Assembly (NCBI RefSeq): GCF_002479325.1
Contig: NZ_DLMO01000114.1
Span: forward strand, 1 to 15,953
Direction: 5' to 3'
DNA from: Brevundimonas sp. UBA7534
GTDB taxonomy: Bacteria > Pseudomonadota > Alphaproteobacteria > Caulobacterales > Caulobacteraceae
DNA: 15,953 nucleotides
A model generated the notes under the pieces. It saw only the letters and a program-made list of their open reading frames with translations, made no database searches and was not told the DNA's origin. Both the position numbers and the translations under genes were made by a program. This document shows, in pieces, positions 6,823 through 15,008 of the stretch (positions are counted from its first letter, which is position 1; each line of letters opens with the position of its first letter).

Positions 6823-6825
6823 TAG
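6823..6825 (+). other. in-frame TAG interrupting the surface lipoprotein
   Basis: The sequence reads ...GGC AAC GAA CTG TAG GCC CTG ACC CTG... , i.e. GNEL-stop-ALTLAGVG. One C-to-T change from CAG would give Gln and a continuous protein. Codon choice and protein character are the same on both sides, and the frame stays open for another 267 codons to TGA at 7627-7629. Confidence 0.9.
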
Positions 6826-7642
6826 GCCCTGACCCTGGCCGGCGTCGGCTCGGGCACGGTGATCGACCACGTCCAGTCCTACAACTCCTCGGACGACGGC
6901 ATCGAGATCTTCGGCGGCAATGCGAACCTGAAGTACATCGTCATCAACGGCGCCGACGACGACGGCCTGGACACCGACACCGGCTGGCGCGGCGGCGCCC
7001 AGTTCGGCATCGTGACCCAGCGCGCGCCGAACTCCACCAGTCGCTCGGCGGGCTTCGAATTCTCCTCGGCCCCGGCGTCGACGCCTTACGCCTCTCGCTA
7101 CCTGTCGCAGCCCAAGATCGCCAACTGGACCCTGGTCGGCCGCAACGCCCCGATCGACGCCCACACGGTGATGCACTTCGACACCGGCACAAACCCGACC
7201 CTGGTCAACATCGTCGCGACCAACACGGCCGGTTCGGCCGCCGGCTGCTTCGACATCGCCGACACCGACACCCAGACCAGCTTCGACGGCGGCTCCACGC
7301 CCTCGCTCCGGTCGGTCTACATGTCGTGCGGCGTCTCCTACCGCCCGAACAACGCCGCGCGCTCCCAGGCGGTGTTCACCAACGCCCGCAACACCAATGT
7401 GACGGCGGCGGGAACGTCGACCCTGACGGCCCCGGCCTCGGGAACGTCGATCACCAACCAGAACCTGGCCTTCATCAACGGCGCCAACGAGAACGCCGTG
7501 ACGCCGGTGGACGCGAAGACGGTCTATTCTTTCTTCGACACCACCACCTACATCGGCGCCGTCCAGAACGCGTCCGACACCTGGTGGCAGGGTTGGACCT
7601 GCGGCCTGACCTCGGGTTCGACCTGCTGATTGAGCTGAAGCA

Positions 7643-7671
7643 GGCGGCGGCTCCGCACCGGAGCCGCCGCC
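7643..7671 (+). terminator. perfect 13-bp intercistronic hairpin before the TonB receptor
   Basis: GGCGGCGGCTCCG (7643-7655) pairs perfectly with CGGAGCCGCCGCC (7659-7671) around a CAC loop. It starts 13 nt after the lipoprotein stop and ends 43 nt before the receptor ATG. The 3' side is GCCCCTTTGG, with only three T's. It could be a partial terminator or an mRNA 3'-end stabiliser setting different expression of two co-transcribed genes. Confidence 0.6.
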
Positions 7672-7714
7672 GCCCCTTTGGGCGCCTGCCGTCTCTCGAA
7701 CCAAGGCTCAGACA

Positions 7715-10354
7715 ATGAAGAAACTGACGATGACCCTGAGCGGGGTCCTGCTGGCCACCAGCGCGATGATCGCGCCGGGTCTGGCGTTCGCTCAAACCGA
7801 AACCGCGCCGACCCAGCAGACGCCCGCCGAACAGGCCCAGCCGTCGACGGTCGACGAGATCGTGGTCCTGGGCCGCTACATCCCCGAACCGAACCGCGAA
7901 AGCTCGGAGGTCGCGGCCTTCCTGACGTCGGAAGATCTGGAGCGCACCGGCGACAGCAACGCCGCCGCGGCCCTGACCCGCGTCACCGGCCTGTCGATCG
8001 TCGAGGGACGTTTCATCTATGTCCGCGGCCTGGGCGAGCGCTATTCCTCGGCCCTGCTGAACGGTTCGCCGCTGCCCAGTCCAGAGCCGCTGCAGCGCGT
8101 CGTTCCGCTGGACCTGTTTCCCTCCAGCATCCTGGACGGCGTGACCGTTCAGAAGACCTATTCCGCCAACTTCCCCGGGGAGTTCGGCGGCGGCGTCATC
8201 GACCTGCACACCATCGACGCGCCCGCCGATCCGTTCTTCACCATGAAGCTGTCGCTGGGCGGCAACACCGAGTCGACGGGCCAGGAAAACCTGATCTACT
8301 ACGGTTCGCGCACCGACTTCACCGGCTTCGACGACGACACGCGCGAGGTTCCAGGCCTGATCGGCATCGCCTTCGACAGCGGTCAGCAGATCAACCGCGC
8401 CAACTTCACCGCCGAGCAGTTGCAGGCCATGGGCCAGTCGCTGGTCAATGCACCGCTACGGCTGCTGCAGCGCGAGAAGACGCCGATCGACGGCGGCCTG
8501 GAACTGGCCGGCGGATTCTCGCAGGACACCGGTCTGGGCACGCTGGGGATCATCGCCGTCGCCGGTTACGACAACAGCTGGCGCGCCCGCGAAGGCGTCC
8601 AGGAGGAAGGCCAGTTCCAGGGCGACGAACTGGTGCCGGTCTCGACCTATGCGGTCCAGTCGAACCAGAACGACATCCGTCTGAACTTACTCGGCGGCCT
8701 GTCGCTGTCGACCGACGATCACGAGGTGAAGTGGACCAACCTCTACGTCCGCAACACCACCAAGGAGGCGCGCTCGACGGCCGGTCCCGACTTCGACGCC
8801 GGCGGCGGGATCATCCGCAACGACTACACCGAATGGTTCGTCCGCCAGCTGTTCACCAGCCAGCTGGCCGGCGAGCACCATTTCATGGACGGGATGCTGG
8901 AAATCGACTGGCGCGCGGCCTACGCCAAGACGTCGCGCGACGCGCCGTATGAATCGCGCTTCCAGTACGGCGTCGATGCGGACGGGAACTTCATCCATAA
9001 CGTCCAGGGCAACCTGATCTCGTTCAGCGAACTGGACGACGACATCGTCTCGGGCGGGGCGGACATCGCCTATACCGTGCCGCTGTCGAACGCCCGCGAG
9101 GTCGTGTTCAGCGCCGGGGTGTCTTCCTTCGACAACAACCGCGACGCCGTGCGTCACGACCTGCAGTTCGAGGCCGTCAACGGCCTGACCGACGAGCAGC
9201 GTCATTCGCGCATCGACTATCTGTTCTCGGACTACAACATCAACCCCAGCACCCTGCAGCTGCGCGAGATCGCGGGCATCAACGGCGCCAGCGCCTATGA
9301 CGCCGAGCTTCAGGTCAACGCGGCCTATGTGATGGCCGACGCGGAGCTGATCCCGCTGGTCCGCACCACTGTCGGCGTCCGCTTCGAGGACGGCCAGCAG
9401 AGCGTCACCCCGCGCGATCTGTTCGGCGGCGCCACCCCCTATCAGCCGACAGAGATCGACGAACAATACTGGCTGCCGTCCTTCACCGGCACCTGGAACT
9501 TCGCCGAGGACCAGCAGCTGCGGGTCGGTGCGTCCAAGACCATCGGTCGCCCGCAGTTCCGCGAGTTGGCGCCCCAGGCTTACACCGACCCGGAAAGCGA
9601 CCGCATCTTCATCGGCAACCCCTATCTGGTGGACACCGAGATCCTGAATCTGGACGCGCGGTACGAATGGTATTTCGCCCGCCAGCAGTTCGTGACCGCC
9701 GGCGTCTTCTACAAGAACCTGGACAAGCCGGTCGAAGCGGTGATCGTCGATGTCGGCAACCAGCGCCAGCAGTCGTTCCTGAACGCGCCGGAGGCGACCA
9801 TCTTCGGCGCCGAGTTCGAGGTGAAGAAATACTTCGAATTCCCGGACCAGAACGCCTTCGTGTCCAACAAGCGCTGGCTGGTCCAGGCCAACTACACCTG
9901 GTCGGACTCCGAGGTCAGCGTCGGCGACGACGACACCGTCCTGACGCTGGGCGGGGCCGGCTCGCCCGAGCCGGCGGACTTCTTCATCCAGGACGGCAGC
10001 CGCCTGCAAGGGCAGTCCGAGCACGTCGCCAACCTGCAACTGGGCTGGGAAGACGACACGGCGCGCTCGCAGGCGACCTTCATCGTCAACTACGTCAGCG
10101 AGCGGATTACCGCCCGCGGCGCGGGCACCGGCGCCAGCCGCGAACCGGACTATGTGCAGGAGCCGGGCGCCTTCCTGGACTTCGTCTATCGCAAGGACTT
10201 CACCGTCATGGACCGCGACCTGGGCTTCGCCCTGGAACTGCGCAACCTGCTGGGGACGGACTTCGACGAGTACCAGGAACGTGGCAACAAGATCCGCATC
10301 AACAACTACGAACTGGGCCAGAGCGCCTCGGTCAGCCTGACCGCCCGCTTCTGA
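7715..10354 (+). CDS. TonB-dependent outer-membrane receptor (879 aa)
   Basis: Energy-coupled outer-membrane channel that imports or moves a ligand using TonB-ExbBD. The signal peptide has an MKK start and a likely cleavage AFA|Q after residue 26. A TonB-box-like DEIVVLG is at 47-53. The plug domain (about 55-175) shows the signatures VRGLGERYSSALLNG, PSPEPLQRVVPLDLFP and GEFGGGVIDLHT. The remainder is a 22-strand-type beta barrel with many aromatic-ended strands, finishing in SVSLTARF with the C-terminal Phe typical for BAM recognition. AAGG (7703-7706) lies eight bases upstream of the ATG. It follows the surface lipoprotein on the same strand across an 85-nt gap with a strong hairpin, which suggests a shared function: the lipoprotein as capture or accessory partner and this as the transporter. 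The ligand is not predictable. A phosphate-related compound is a guess from the elpS-like context. Confidence 0.95.
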   Translation: MKKLTMTLSGVLLATSAMIAPGLAFAQTETAPTQQTPAEQAQPSTVDEIVVLGRYIPEPNRESSEVAAFLTSEDLERTGDSNAAAALTRVTGLSIVEGRFIYVRGLGERYSSALLNGSPLPSPEPLQRVVPLDLFPSSILDGVTVQKTYSANFPGEFGGGVIDLHTIDAPADPFFTMKLSLGGNTESTGQENLIYYGSRTDFTGFDDDTREVPGLIGIAFDSGQQINRANFTAEQLQAMGQSLVNAPLRLLQREKTPIDGGLELAGGFSQDTGLGTLGIIAVAGYDNSWRAREGVQEEGQFQGDELVPVSTYAVQSNQNDIRLNLLGGLSLSTDDHEVKWTNLYVRNTTKEARSTAGPDFDAGGGIIRNDYTEWFVRQLFTSQLAGEHHFMDGMLEIDWRAAYAKTSRDAPYESRFQYGVDADGNFIHNVQGNLISFSELDDDIVSGGADIAYTVPLSNAREVVFSAGVSSFDNNRDAVRHDLQFEAVNGLTDEQRHSRIDYLFSDYNINPSTLQLREIAGINGASAYDAELQVNAAYVMADAELIPLVRTTVGVRFEDGQQSVTPRDLFGGATPYQPTEIDEQYWLPSFTGTWNFAEDQQLRVGASKTIGRPQFRELAPQAYTDPESDRIFIGNPYLVDTEILNLDARYEWYFARQQFVTAGVFYKNLDKPVEAVIVDVGNQRQQSFLNAPEATIFGAEFEVKKYFEFPDQNAFVSNKRWLVQANYTWSDSEVSVGDDDTVLTLGGAGSPEPADFFIQDGSRLQGQSEHVANLQLGWEDDTARSQATFIVNYVSERITARGAGTGASREPDYVQEPGAFLDFVYRKDFTVMDRDLGFALELRNLLGTDFDEYQERGNKIRINNYELGQSASVSLTARF

Positions 10355-10375
10355 TCCTGGCTTGCGACCGACGAG

Positions 10376-10436
10376 ACGACCGGATGGCCTGACGGCTTTC
10401 CGGTCGTTTTCGTGAAAAGCCGTCCGTTTCCGGCTT
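10376..10436 (+). terminator. overlapping terminator-like hairpins between the receptor and gspC
   Basis: Three mutually overlapping stems can form. A is ACGACCGGA (10376-10384) / TCCGGTCGT (10399-10407), followed by TTT. B is GACGGCTTT (10391-10399) / AAAGCCGTC (10416-10424). C is AAGCCG (10417-10422) / CGGCTT (10431-10436). A and B cannot coexist, nor can B and C. A is a reasonable intrinsic terminator for the receptor transcript. From 10437 to 10543 I see only GC-rich leader for gspC, with no clear promoter match. Confidence 0.55.
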
Positions 10437-10543
10437 AACCGTCACGACAAGTTCTCCGCCTCGTCATGCGGCCGTGAGGCCCGCATACGGACGATTGGTC
10501 TAATGCCGCTGTCGGCCCTCGGGGGGCCGTTTGGACGGGCGTC

Positions 10544-11380
10544 GTGATCGCGACATTGCGAAATCTCAGGCCGGAGACCCTGCGCCCATCGCTGGCGGCG
10601 TGGCCCTGGCGTCGGATTGTCACGGCGGCGTTGGCCCTGCTGCTGGTGGTGCAGACGGCGCGGCTGATCTGGATCTTCCTGGCGCCCCAGCCTGCGTTGC
10701 AGGCGGCCCCGGCGCCGCCCAGTCGCCCGGTCGACCGGGGCGTGCTGACCCGTTTCGACGCCTTCTTCCGCACCGGCGCCCCCTCCAGCCTGGAAGGCGC
10801 CTCGGGCGACGAGGCCGGCCAGCTTCGTCTGTTCGGCGTGCGCGCCGGCGGCCAGGGCGGCGGGTCGGCCATCATCGGCCTGGCCGACGGCCGGCAACTG
10901 TCCGTCGGCGTGGGCGAGGCGGTCATGCCCGGCCTGGTGCTTCAGGCGGTCGGTCCGGACTTCGTCACCCTGGCGCGGGGCCAGTCCCTGTCGCGGCTGG
11001 CCTTTTCGGAAGCGCCGGCCGGCGCGGCGCCGCCCCCGCCGCCGCCCGGGACCGAGCAGGTCGTCACGCCCGCGTCCGCGTCCGCGCCGGGGGCGGCGGT
11101 GGTCGATCCCCAGCGCCTGATGGCCCAGGCGTCCCTGCGCCCGCGCCTGCAAGGTCTGGGCGTCAACGGCTTCACCGTCTCCTCGGCCGGCAATGCGTCG
11201 GAGCTGCGCGCTGCGGGCCTGCAGGCCGGCGACGTCATCCTGTCGGTCAACGGAACCGCGCTGAACAGCCCCCAGGCCATCGGCGCCCTGCGGGGCCAGC
11301 TGGCCAGCGCGCCCTCGGCCGAGATCCAGTACGAGCGCAACGGCGAGATGCGCACCACCACCATAAGGACGCGTCCATGA
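10544..11380 (+). CDS. gspC: type II secretion system inner-membrane protein GspC (278 aa)
   Basis: Links the inner-membrane platform to the outer-membrane secretin in the T2SS. It has a short cytoplasmic N-terminus and one TM helix (about 24-46, from RRIVTAALALLLVVQ). The periplasmic homology region is at about 66-155, with LRLFGVRAG, AIIGLADGRQ and GVGEAVMPGLVL. A Pro/Ala linker follows (160-185, with six consecutive Pro), then a C-terminal PDZ domain (about 190-278, with GLQAGDVILSVNGTAL). The start is GTG, with no nearby ATG, and a GGACGGG stretch lies upstream. First gene of the operon; its TGA overlaps the gspD ATG (ATGA, 11377-11380). In known systems the HR region binds the GspD N0 domain. 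Confidence 0.92.
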   Translation: MIATLRNLRPETLRPSLAAWPWRRIVTAALALLLVVQTARLIWIFLAPQPALQAAPAPPSRPVDRGVLTRFDAFFRTGAPSSLEGASGDEAGQLRLFGVRAGGQGGGSAIIGLADGRQLSVGVGEAVMPGLVLQAVGPDFVTLARGQSLSRLAFSEAPAGAAPPPPPPGTEQVVTPASASAPGAAVVDPQRLMAQASLRPRLQGLGVNGFTVSSAGNASELRAAGLQAGDVILSVNGTALNSPQAIGALRGQLASAPSAEIQYERNGEMRTTTIRTRP

Positions 11381-13518
11381 ACGCCCGCATCCGCAACACC
11401 CTGGTCGGCGCCCTGACGGCGATCCTGGCCGCGCAGGGACCGCTGGCGGCCGCGCCGGCCCTGGCCCGGACCCTGGCCCAGGCCGGCCAGACCCTGAACG
11501 TCCAGGGGGCCGACATCCGCGCCTTCATCCAGGACGTGGCGCGCACCACGGGCCGCACCTTCATCGTCGATCCGGCCGTGTCCGGCACGGTGACGGTGAC
11601 CAGCGACCGTCCGCTGAGCCGCGCCCAGCTGTTCGAGATCTTCCTGTCGACCCTGCGCGCCAACGGCCTTGTGGTTACGCCGACCCAATCGGGCGCCTAT
11701 CGCATCAGCCCGGCCCAGGGCGCCGCCCAGGGGCCGTCGACGGTCGGGGCCGAGCGCTTCTCCACCGAGGTCTTTCCCTTGCGCAACATCGACGCCGCCT
11801 CGGCGGCCGAGACCATCCGGCCCCTGGTCGGCGCCCAGGGACAGGTGCTGGCCAATCCCGGCGCCAACAGCGTGGTTGTCGCCGACTTCGCCGACAACCT
11901 GGCGCGGGTGCGCGCCCTGATCGCTCGTATCGACGTTGATCGCTCCAGCTACGAGGTCGTCACCCTGGAGAACGCCTCGGCGCGCGAGATCGCGGGCGTG
12001 CTCCAATCGGTGCTGGCCGCGCCGGGCGGGGGCGGGCAGGGGATGGTGTCGGTCACGCCGGTCGAAAGCTCCAACTCCCTGGTGCTGCGCGGCGACGGGC
12101 AGGCGCTGAACCGCGTGCGCGGCCTGATCCGCGACCTGGACGGCCGCTCCCAGTCGGCCCAGGACGTCAACGTCATCTTTCTGGAGCACGCCAACGCCGA
12201 GCAGCTTCTGCCGGTGCTGCAGCAGATCGTCGGTCAGCCGGTCAGCGCCGACGGCGCCTCGCAGACTCCGCGCCTGGAGACCGCCCGCGCGGCAACCAGC
12301 GCCCCCGTCTCGGGCGGCTTGCGACCCGGCCTGACCCAGGCCGACGAGCAGGACGCCGGGCCCATCGGCTCGACCACCCTCACCGCCACCGGCCAGCGCG
12401 CCACCATCGCCCGCTTCCCCGGCGCCAACGCCCTGGTGATCTCGGGCCCGGCCGATATGCAGCGCACCCTGTCGGACGTGATCCGCCGGCTGGACGTGCG
12501 CCGCCAGCAGGTGCTGATCGAGGCCATCGTCGTCGAACTGAGCGACAATGCGGTGCGCGAACTGGGCGTCCAGTGGCTGTATGGCGGCGAGAACGGCGTC
12601 GGCCTGACCAACTATTCCGACAGCGCGGCGTCCCTGGTTCCGATCGCCGGCGGCGTCGCCTCTGGTCAGCTGGACGCGGACGATCCCCTGCGCGAACAGC
12701 TTCAGAACCTGGCCTTGAACACCCTCCTGGGCGCCAATGGCTTCGTCGGCGGGGCGGGCGGCAAGGTCGGCGACGGCCTGTTCGGCTTCATCATCAACGC
12801 CGCCAAGACCGACGAGGGGTCGAACCTGCTCCAGACCCCGTCGATCATGACGCTGGACAACGAGGAGGCCACCTTCCTGGTCGGCCAGGAGGTGCCGATC
12901 ACCACGGGCCAGACGCTGCTGGACGGCAACTCCAACCCCTTCACCACGACCGACCGCAAGGACATCGGCGTGCGGCTGACGGTCAAGCCGCAGATCAATG
13001 CGGGCGGTTCGATCACCCTGACGCTGCGCCAGGAGGTGTCGGCCATCAACGGCGTGCTCAGCAACGGCGCCTCGGACCTGGTGCTGGACAAGCGCGAGCT
13101 GGAGACGACGCTGGTCGTGGACGACGGCGACATCGCCGTGGCCGGCGGCCTGCTGGATCAGAACGACCGCCTGCGCCAGGACAAGGTGCCGGGCCTGGGC
13201 GACATCCCCGGCGTCGGCGCCCTGTTCCGCTCGACCAGCCGACAGCGGGGGCGCACCAATCTGATGGTGTTCCTGCGCCCGACCATCATTCGAACGCCGG
13301 ACCAGGCGCAGGGGCTGGCGGCCGACCGCTGGGGCTATATGCGCGATCAGCAGCTGGCCGTTCAGCCGGATCGCGAGCCCAGCCTGGACGCCCTGCTGCG
13401 CGACTATATGCGGGCCCAGCCGCCGGCCGCGTCCGCCAGCGGCCAGCCGGCCGTCATCGCCCCTGTCGCGCCGGTCGACGCCCGGCCGCTGGCGCCCGCC
13501 GGGATCCTGAGACCATGA
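11377..13518 (+). CDS. gspD: type II secretion system secretin GspD (713 aa)
   Basis: Forms the multimeric outer-membrane channel through which folded substrates leave the periplasm. The signal peptide is at residues 1 to about 30. The N0 domain (about 36-112) starts LNVQGADIRAFIQDVARTTG. N1 (about 130-187), N2 (about 192-255) and N3 (about 262-375) each carry the FPLRN/VTLEN/IFLEHANAEQLLPVL type repeat. The secretin core (about 378-640) has VGQEVPITTG (502-511) and the signature VPGLGDIPGVGALF (604-617). The N3 insertion at 290-340 is long and polar. The C-terminal tail (about 675-713) is rich in Pro and Ala rather than a classic pilotin-binding S domain. Coupled to gspC and gspE by ATGA overlaps. 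Confidence 0.96.
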   Translation: MNARIRNTLVGALTAILAAQGPLAAAPALARTLAQAGQTLNVQGADIRAFIQDVARTTGRTFIVDPAVSGTVTVTSDRPLSRAQLFEIFLSTLRANGLVVTPTQSGAYRISPAQGAAQGPSTVGAERFSTEVFPLRNIDAASAAETIRPLVGAQGQVLANPGANSVVVADFADNLARVRALIARIDVDRSSYEVVTLENASAREIAGVLQSVLAAPGGGGQGMVSVTPVESSNSLVLRGDGQALNRVRGLIRDLDGRSQSAQDVNVIFLEHANAEQLLPVLQQIVGQPVSADGASQTPRLETARAATSAPVSGGLRPGLTQADEQDAGPIGSTTLTATGQRATIARFPGANALVISGPADMQRTLSDVIRRLDVRRQQVLIEAIVVELSDNAVRELGVQWLYGGENGVGLTNYSDSAASLVPIAGGVASGQLDADDPLREQLQNLALNTLLGANGFVGGAGGKVGDGLFGFIINAAKTDEGSNLLQTPSIMTLDNEEATFLVGQEVPITTGQTLLDGNSNPFTTTDRKDIGVRLTVKPQINAGGSITLTLRQEVSAINGVLSNGASDLVLDKRELETTLVVDDGDIAVAGGLLDQNDRLRQDKVPGLGDIPGVGALFRSTSRQRGRTNLMVFLRPTIIRTPDQAQGLAADRWGYMRDQQLAVQPDREPSLDALLRDYMRAQPPAASASGQPAVIAPVAPVDARPLAPAGILRP

Positions 13519-15008
13519 TCACCCTGGTCAGCCCCAGTCTGCCCTACGGCTTCGCCAAGCGGCACGGCGTGCTGCTGCTGGACGCCGGCGAGGTCGCGCG
13601 CGTGGGCGTCCGCGAAGGGGCCGACCCGGCCGCGCTGATCGAGGCGCGCCGCGCTCTGGGCCGGCCCTTGTCGGTGGAGCCGCTGAGTCCGGCGGCCTTC
13701 GACCGGCAACTGTCGGAAATCTACGCCGGAGATCACCTGAACGCCGCCGACGACGACCTGGACATGCCCGCCGGGCTGGATAGCCTGGTCGACGAAATTC
13801 CCGCCGCGGCCGACCTGCTGGACACGGCCGACGACGCGCCGGTCATCCGCCTGATCAACGGGATCATCGCCGAGGCGGTGCGGGCCGGCGCCTCGGACAT
13901 CCACCTGGAGAGCTACGAGACGGCCCTGGTGGTGCGGATGCGGATCGACGGCGTGCTGCGCGAGGCGCTGAGCCTCAATCCCCGCATCGCGCCGCTGCTG
14001 GTGTCGCGCATCAAGGTCATGGCGCGACTGGACATCGCCGAGAAGCGCATTCCCCAGGACGGCCGCATTCCCCTGGCTCTGGGCGGCAAGACATTGGACG
14101 TGCGGGTCTCGACCCTGCCGTCGCGCGGGGGCGAGCGCGTCGTGCTGCGCATCCTGGACAAGGATCAGGCCGGCCTGACGCTGGACCGGCTGGGCATGGC
14201 GGACGACGCCCTGGCGGCCTTCCGCGCCGCCCTGGCCGAACCCAATGGGATCATCCTGGTCACCGGCCCGACCGGCTCGGGCAAGACCACCAGCCTCTAC
14301 GCCGGCCTGGCGCTGCTGAACGACGGCGCGCGCAACATCCTGACGGTGGAGGATCCGGTCGAATACGCCATCGACGGCGTCAGCCAGACCCAGGTCAATC
14401 CCAAGGTCGGCATGACCTTCGCCGCCGGTTTGCGCGCCATCCTGCGCCAGGACCCGGACGTGGTCATGGTCGGCGAAATCCGCGACGTGGAGACGGCGGG
14501 CATCGCCGTACAGGCCGCGCTGACCGGCCATCTGGTGCTGTCCACCGTCCACACCAACGACGCCGCGGGCGCCGTGACCCGTCTGCGCGACATGGGGGTG
14601 GAGCCCTTCCTGCTGGCCTCGACCCTGCGGCTGGTGGTGGCGCAGCGGCTGGTGCGGCGGCTGTGCCCGCACTGTCGCGTGGCCGAGGCGGCCGACAAGC
14701 CGACCGCCCGGCTGATCGGCGCCCCGGCGGGCGCGACCGTCTGGCGGCCGCACGGCTGCGCCCACTGCGCCGACACCGGCTACGTCGGCCGAGTCGGTCT
14801 GTACGAGGTGCTGAAGGTCACCGACACGGTGCGCCGCCTGATCGCCGCCGAGGCCGACGAGGACGCCCTGGTCGAGGCCGGGTTCAAGCACGGCGGAACC
14901 CTGTCCGACCGCGCGCGGGACCTTGTCCTGGCCGGGGTCACCTCGGTCGAGGAGGCCGTGCGCGTCGCGCGGCAGGAAACGGCGGCCGATCCGGCGGAGG
15001 CGGCCTGA
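13515..15008 (+). CDS. gspE: type II secretion ATPase GspE (497 aa)
   Basis: Cytoplasmic hexameric ATPase that powers pseudopilus assembly. The N-terminal domain (about 1-105) ends in an acidic linker. The PAS-like N2 region (about 108-215) carries LINGIIAEAVRAGASDIHLE. Walker A is GPTGSGKTT (251-259, K257), the Asp box is TVEDPVEY (277-284), Walker B is DPDVVMVGEIRD (313-324, E321) and the His box is GHLVLSTVHTND (338-349). The tetracysteine zinc motif is C384, C387, C415 and C418, a hallmark separating GspE/PilB from PilT-type ATPases. Length is as expected. The start overlaps the gspD stop (ATGA), and the stop overlaps gspF by one base (TGATG), consistent with coordinated synthesis of the platform. 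Confidence 0.97.
   Translation: MITLVSPSLPYGFAKRHGVLLLDAGEVARVGVREGADPAALIEARRALGRPLSVEPLSPAAFDRQLSEIYAGDHLNAADDDLDMPAGLDSLVDEIPAAADLLDTADDAPVIRLINGIIAEAVRAGASDIHLESYETALVVRMRIDGVLREALSLNPRIAPLLVSRIKVMARLDIAEKRIPQDGRIPLALGGKTLDVRVSTLPSRGGERVVLRILDKDQAGLTLDRLGMADDALAAFRAALAEPNGIILVTGPTGSGKTTSLYAGLALLNDGARNILTVEDPVEYAIDGVSQTQVNPKVGMTFAAGLRAILRQDPDVVMVGEIRDVETAGIAVQAALTGHLVLSTVHTNDAAGAVTRLRDMGVEPFLLASTLRLVVAQRLVRRLCPHCRVAEAADKPTARLIGAPAGATVWRPHGCAHCADTGYVGRVGLYEVLKVTDTVRRLIAAEADEDALVEAGFKHGGTLSDRARDLVLAGVTSVEEAVRVARQETAADPAEAA

Larger units (their letters stand above)
6100..7629 (+). pseudogene. ElpS-like surface lipoprotein gene interrupted by an in-frame TAG
   Basis: The frame runs 6100-7629 (509 codons before the final stop) and is broken only by TAG at 6823-6825 (codon 242). 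The N-terminus has a lipoprotein signal with lipobox LAAC (C23, +2 Gly, compatible with the outer membrane), then ten consecutive glycines (37-46) and a Pro/Thr linker. The rest is rich in short beta strands and Asn/Gly/Asp turns (e.g. GGIVIAGRAP, NSSDDGIEIFGG, NGADDDGLDTDTG), typical of a parallel beta-helix-like surface protein. Its position before a TonB receptor and a T2SS operon resembles elpS of Caulobacter crescentus, a phosphate-starvation lipoprotein released in a T2SS-dependent way. That homology is inferred from context and was not tested. As read, the gene makes a 241-residue N-terminal piece. The second half stays open and protein-like, so the change is recent, an error, or tolerated. 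ATG 6100 has weak GGTGG upstream; ATG 6118 is an alternative start. Confidence 0.75.

Noticed and set aside
6823..6825. TAG as a recoded sense codon (e.g. pyrrolysine or genome-wide reassignment)
   Set aside because: TAG ends the neighbouring lipoprotein gene normally (5695-5697), and nothing in the window suggests recoding machinery. A point mutation or an error is simpler.
6859..7629. Second half of the split lipoprotein as an independent gene starting at ATG 6859
   Set aside because: The ATG lies inside the fold, with no signal peptide and no good ribosome-binding site. The product would stay in the cytoplasm, unlike its family.
5986..7704. Open minus-strand frame (572 codons) and plus-strand shifted frame (6048-7718) over the split lipoprotein gene
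   Set aside because: Neither gives a recognisable protein. The 6100 frame has a lipobox, tether and beta-rich domain on both sides of the TAG, so the interruption is not explained by choosing another frame.
10531..11376. N-terminal extension of the gspD frame over gspC
   Set aside because: The open frame before 11377 is a shadow of gspC. The real GspD starts with a signal peptide at the ATGA overlap.
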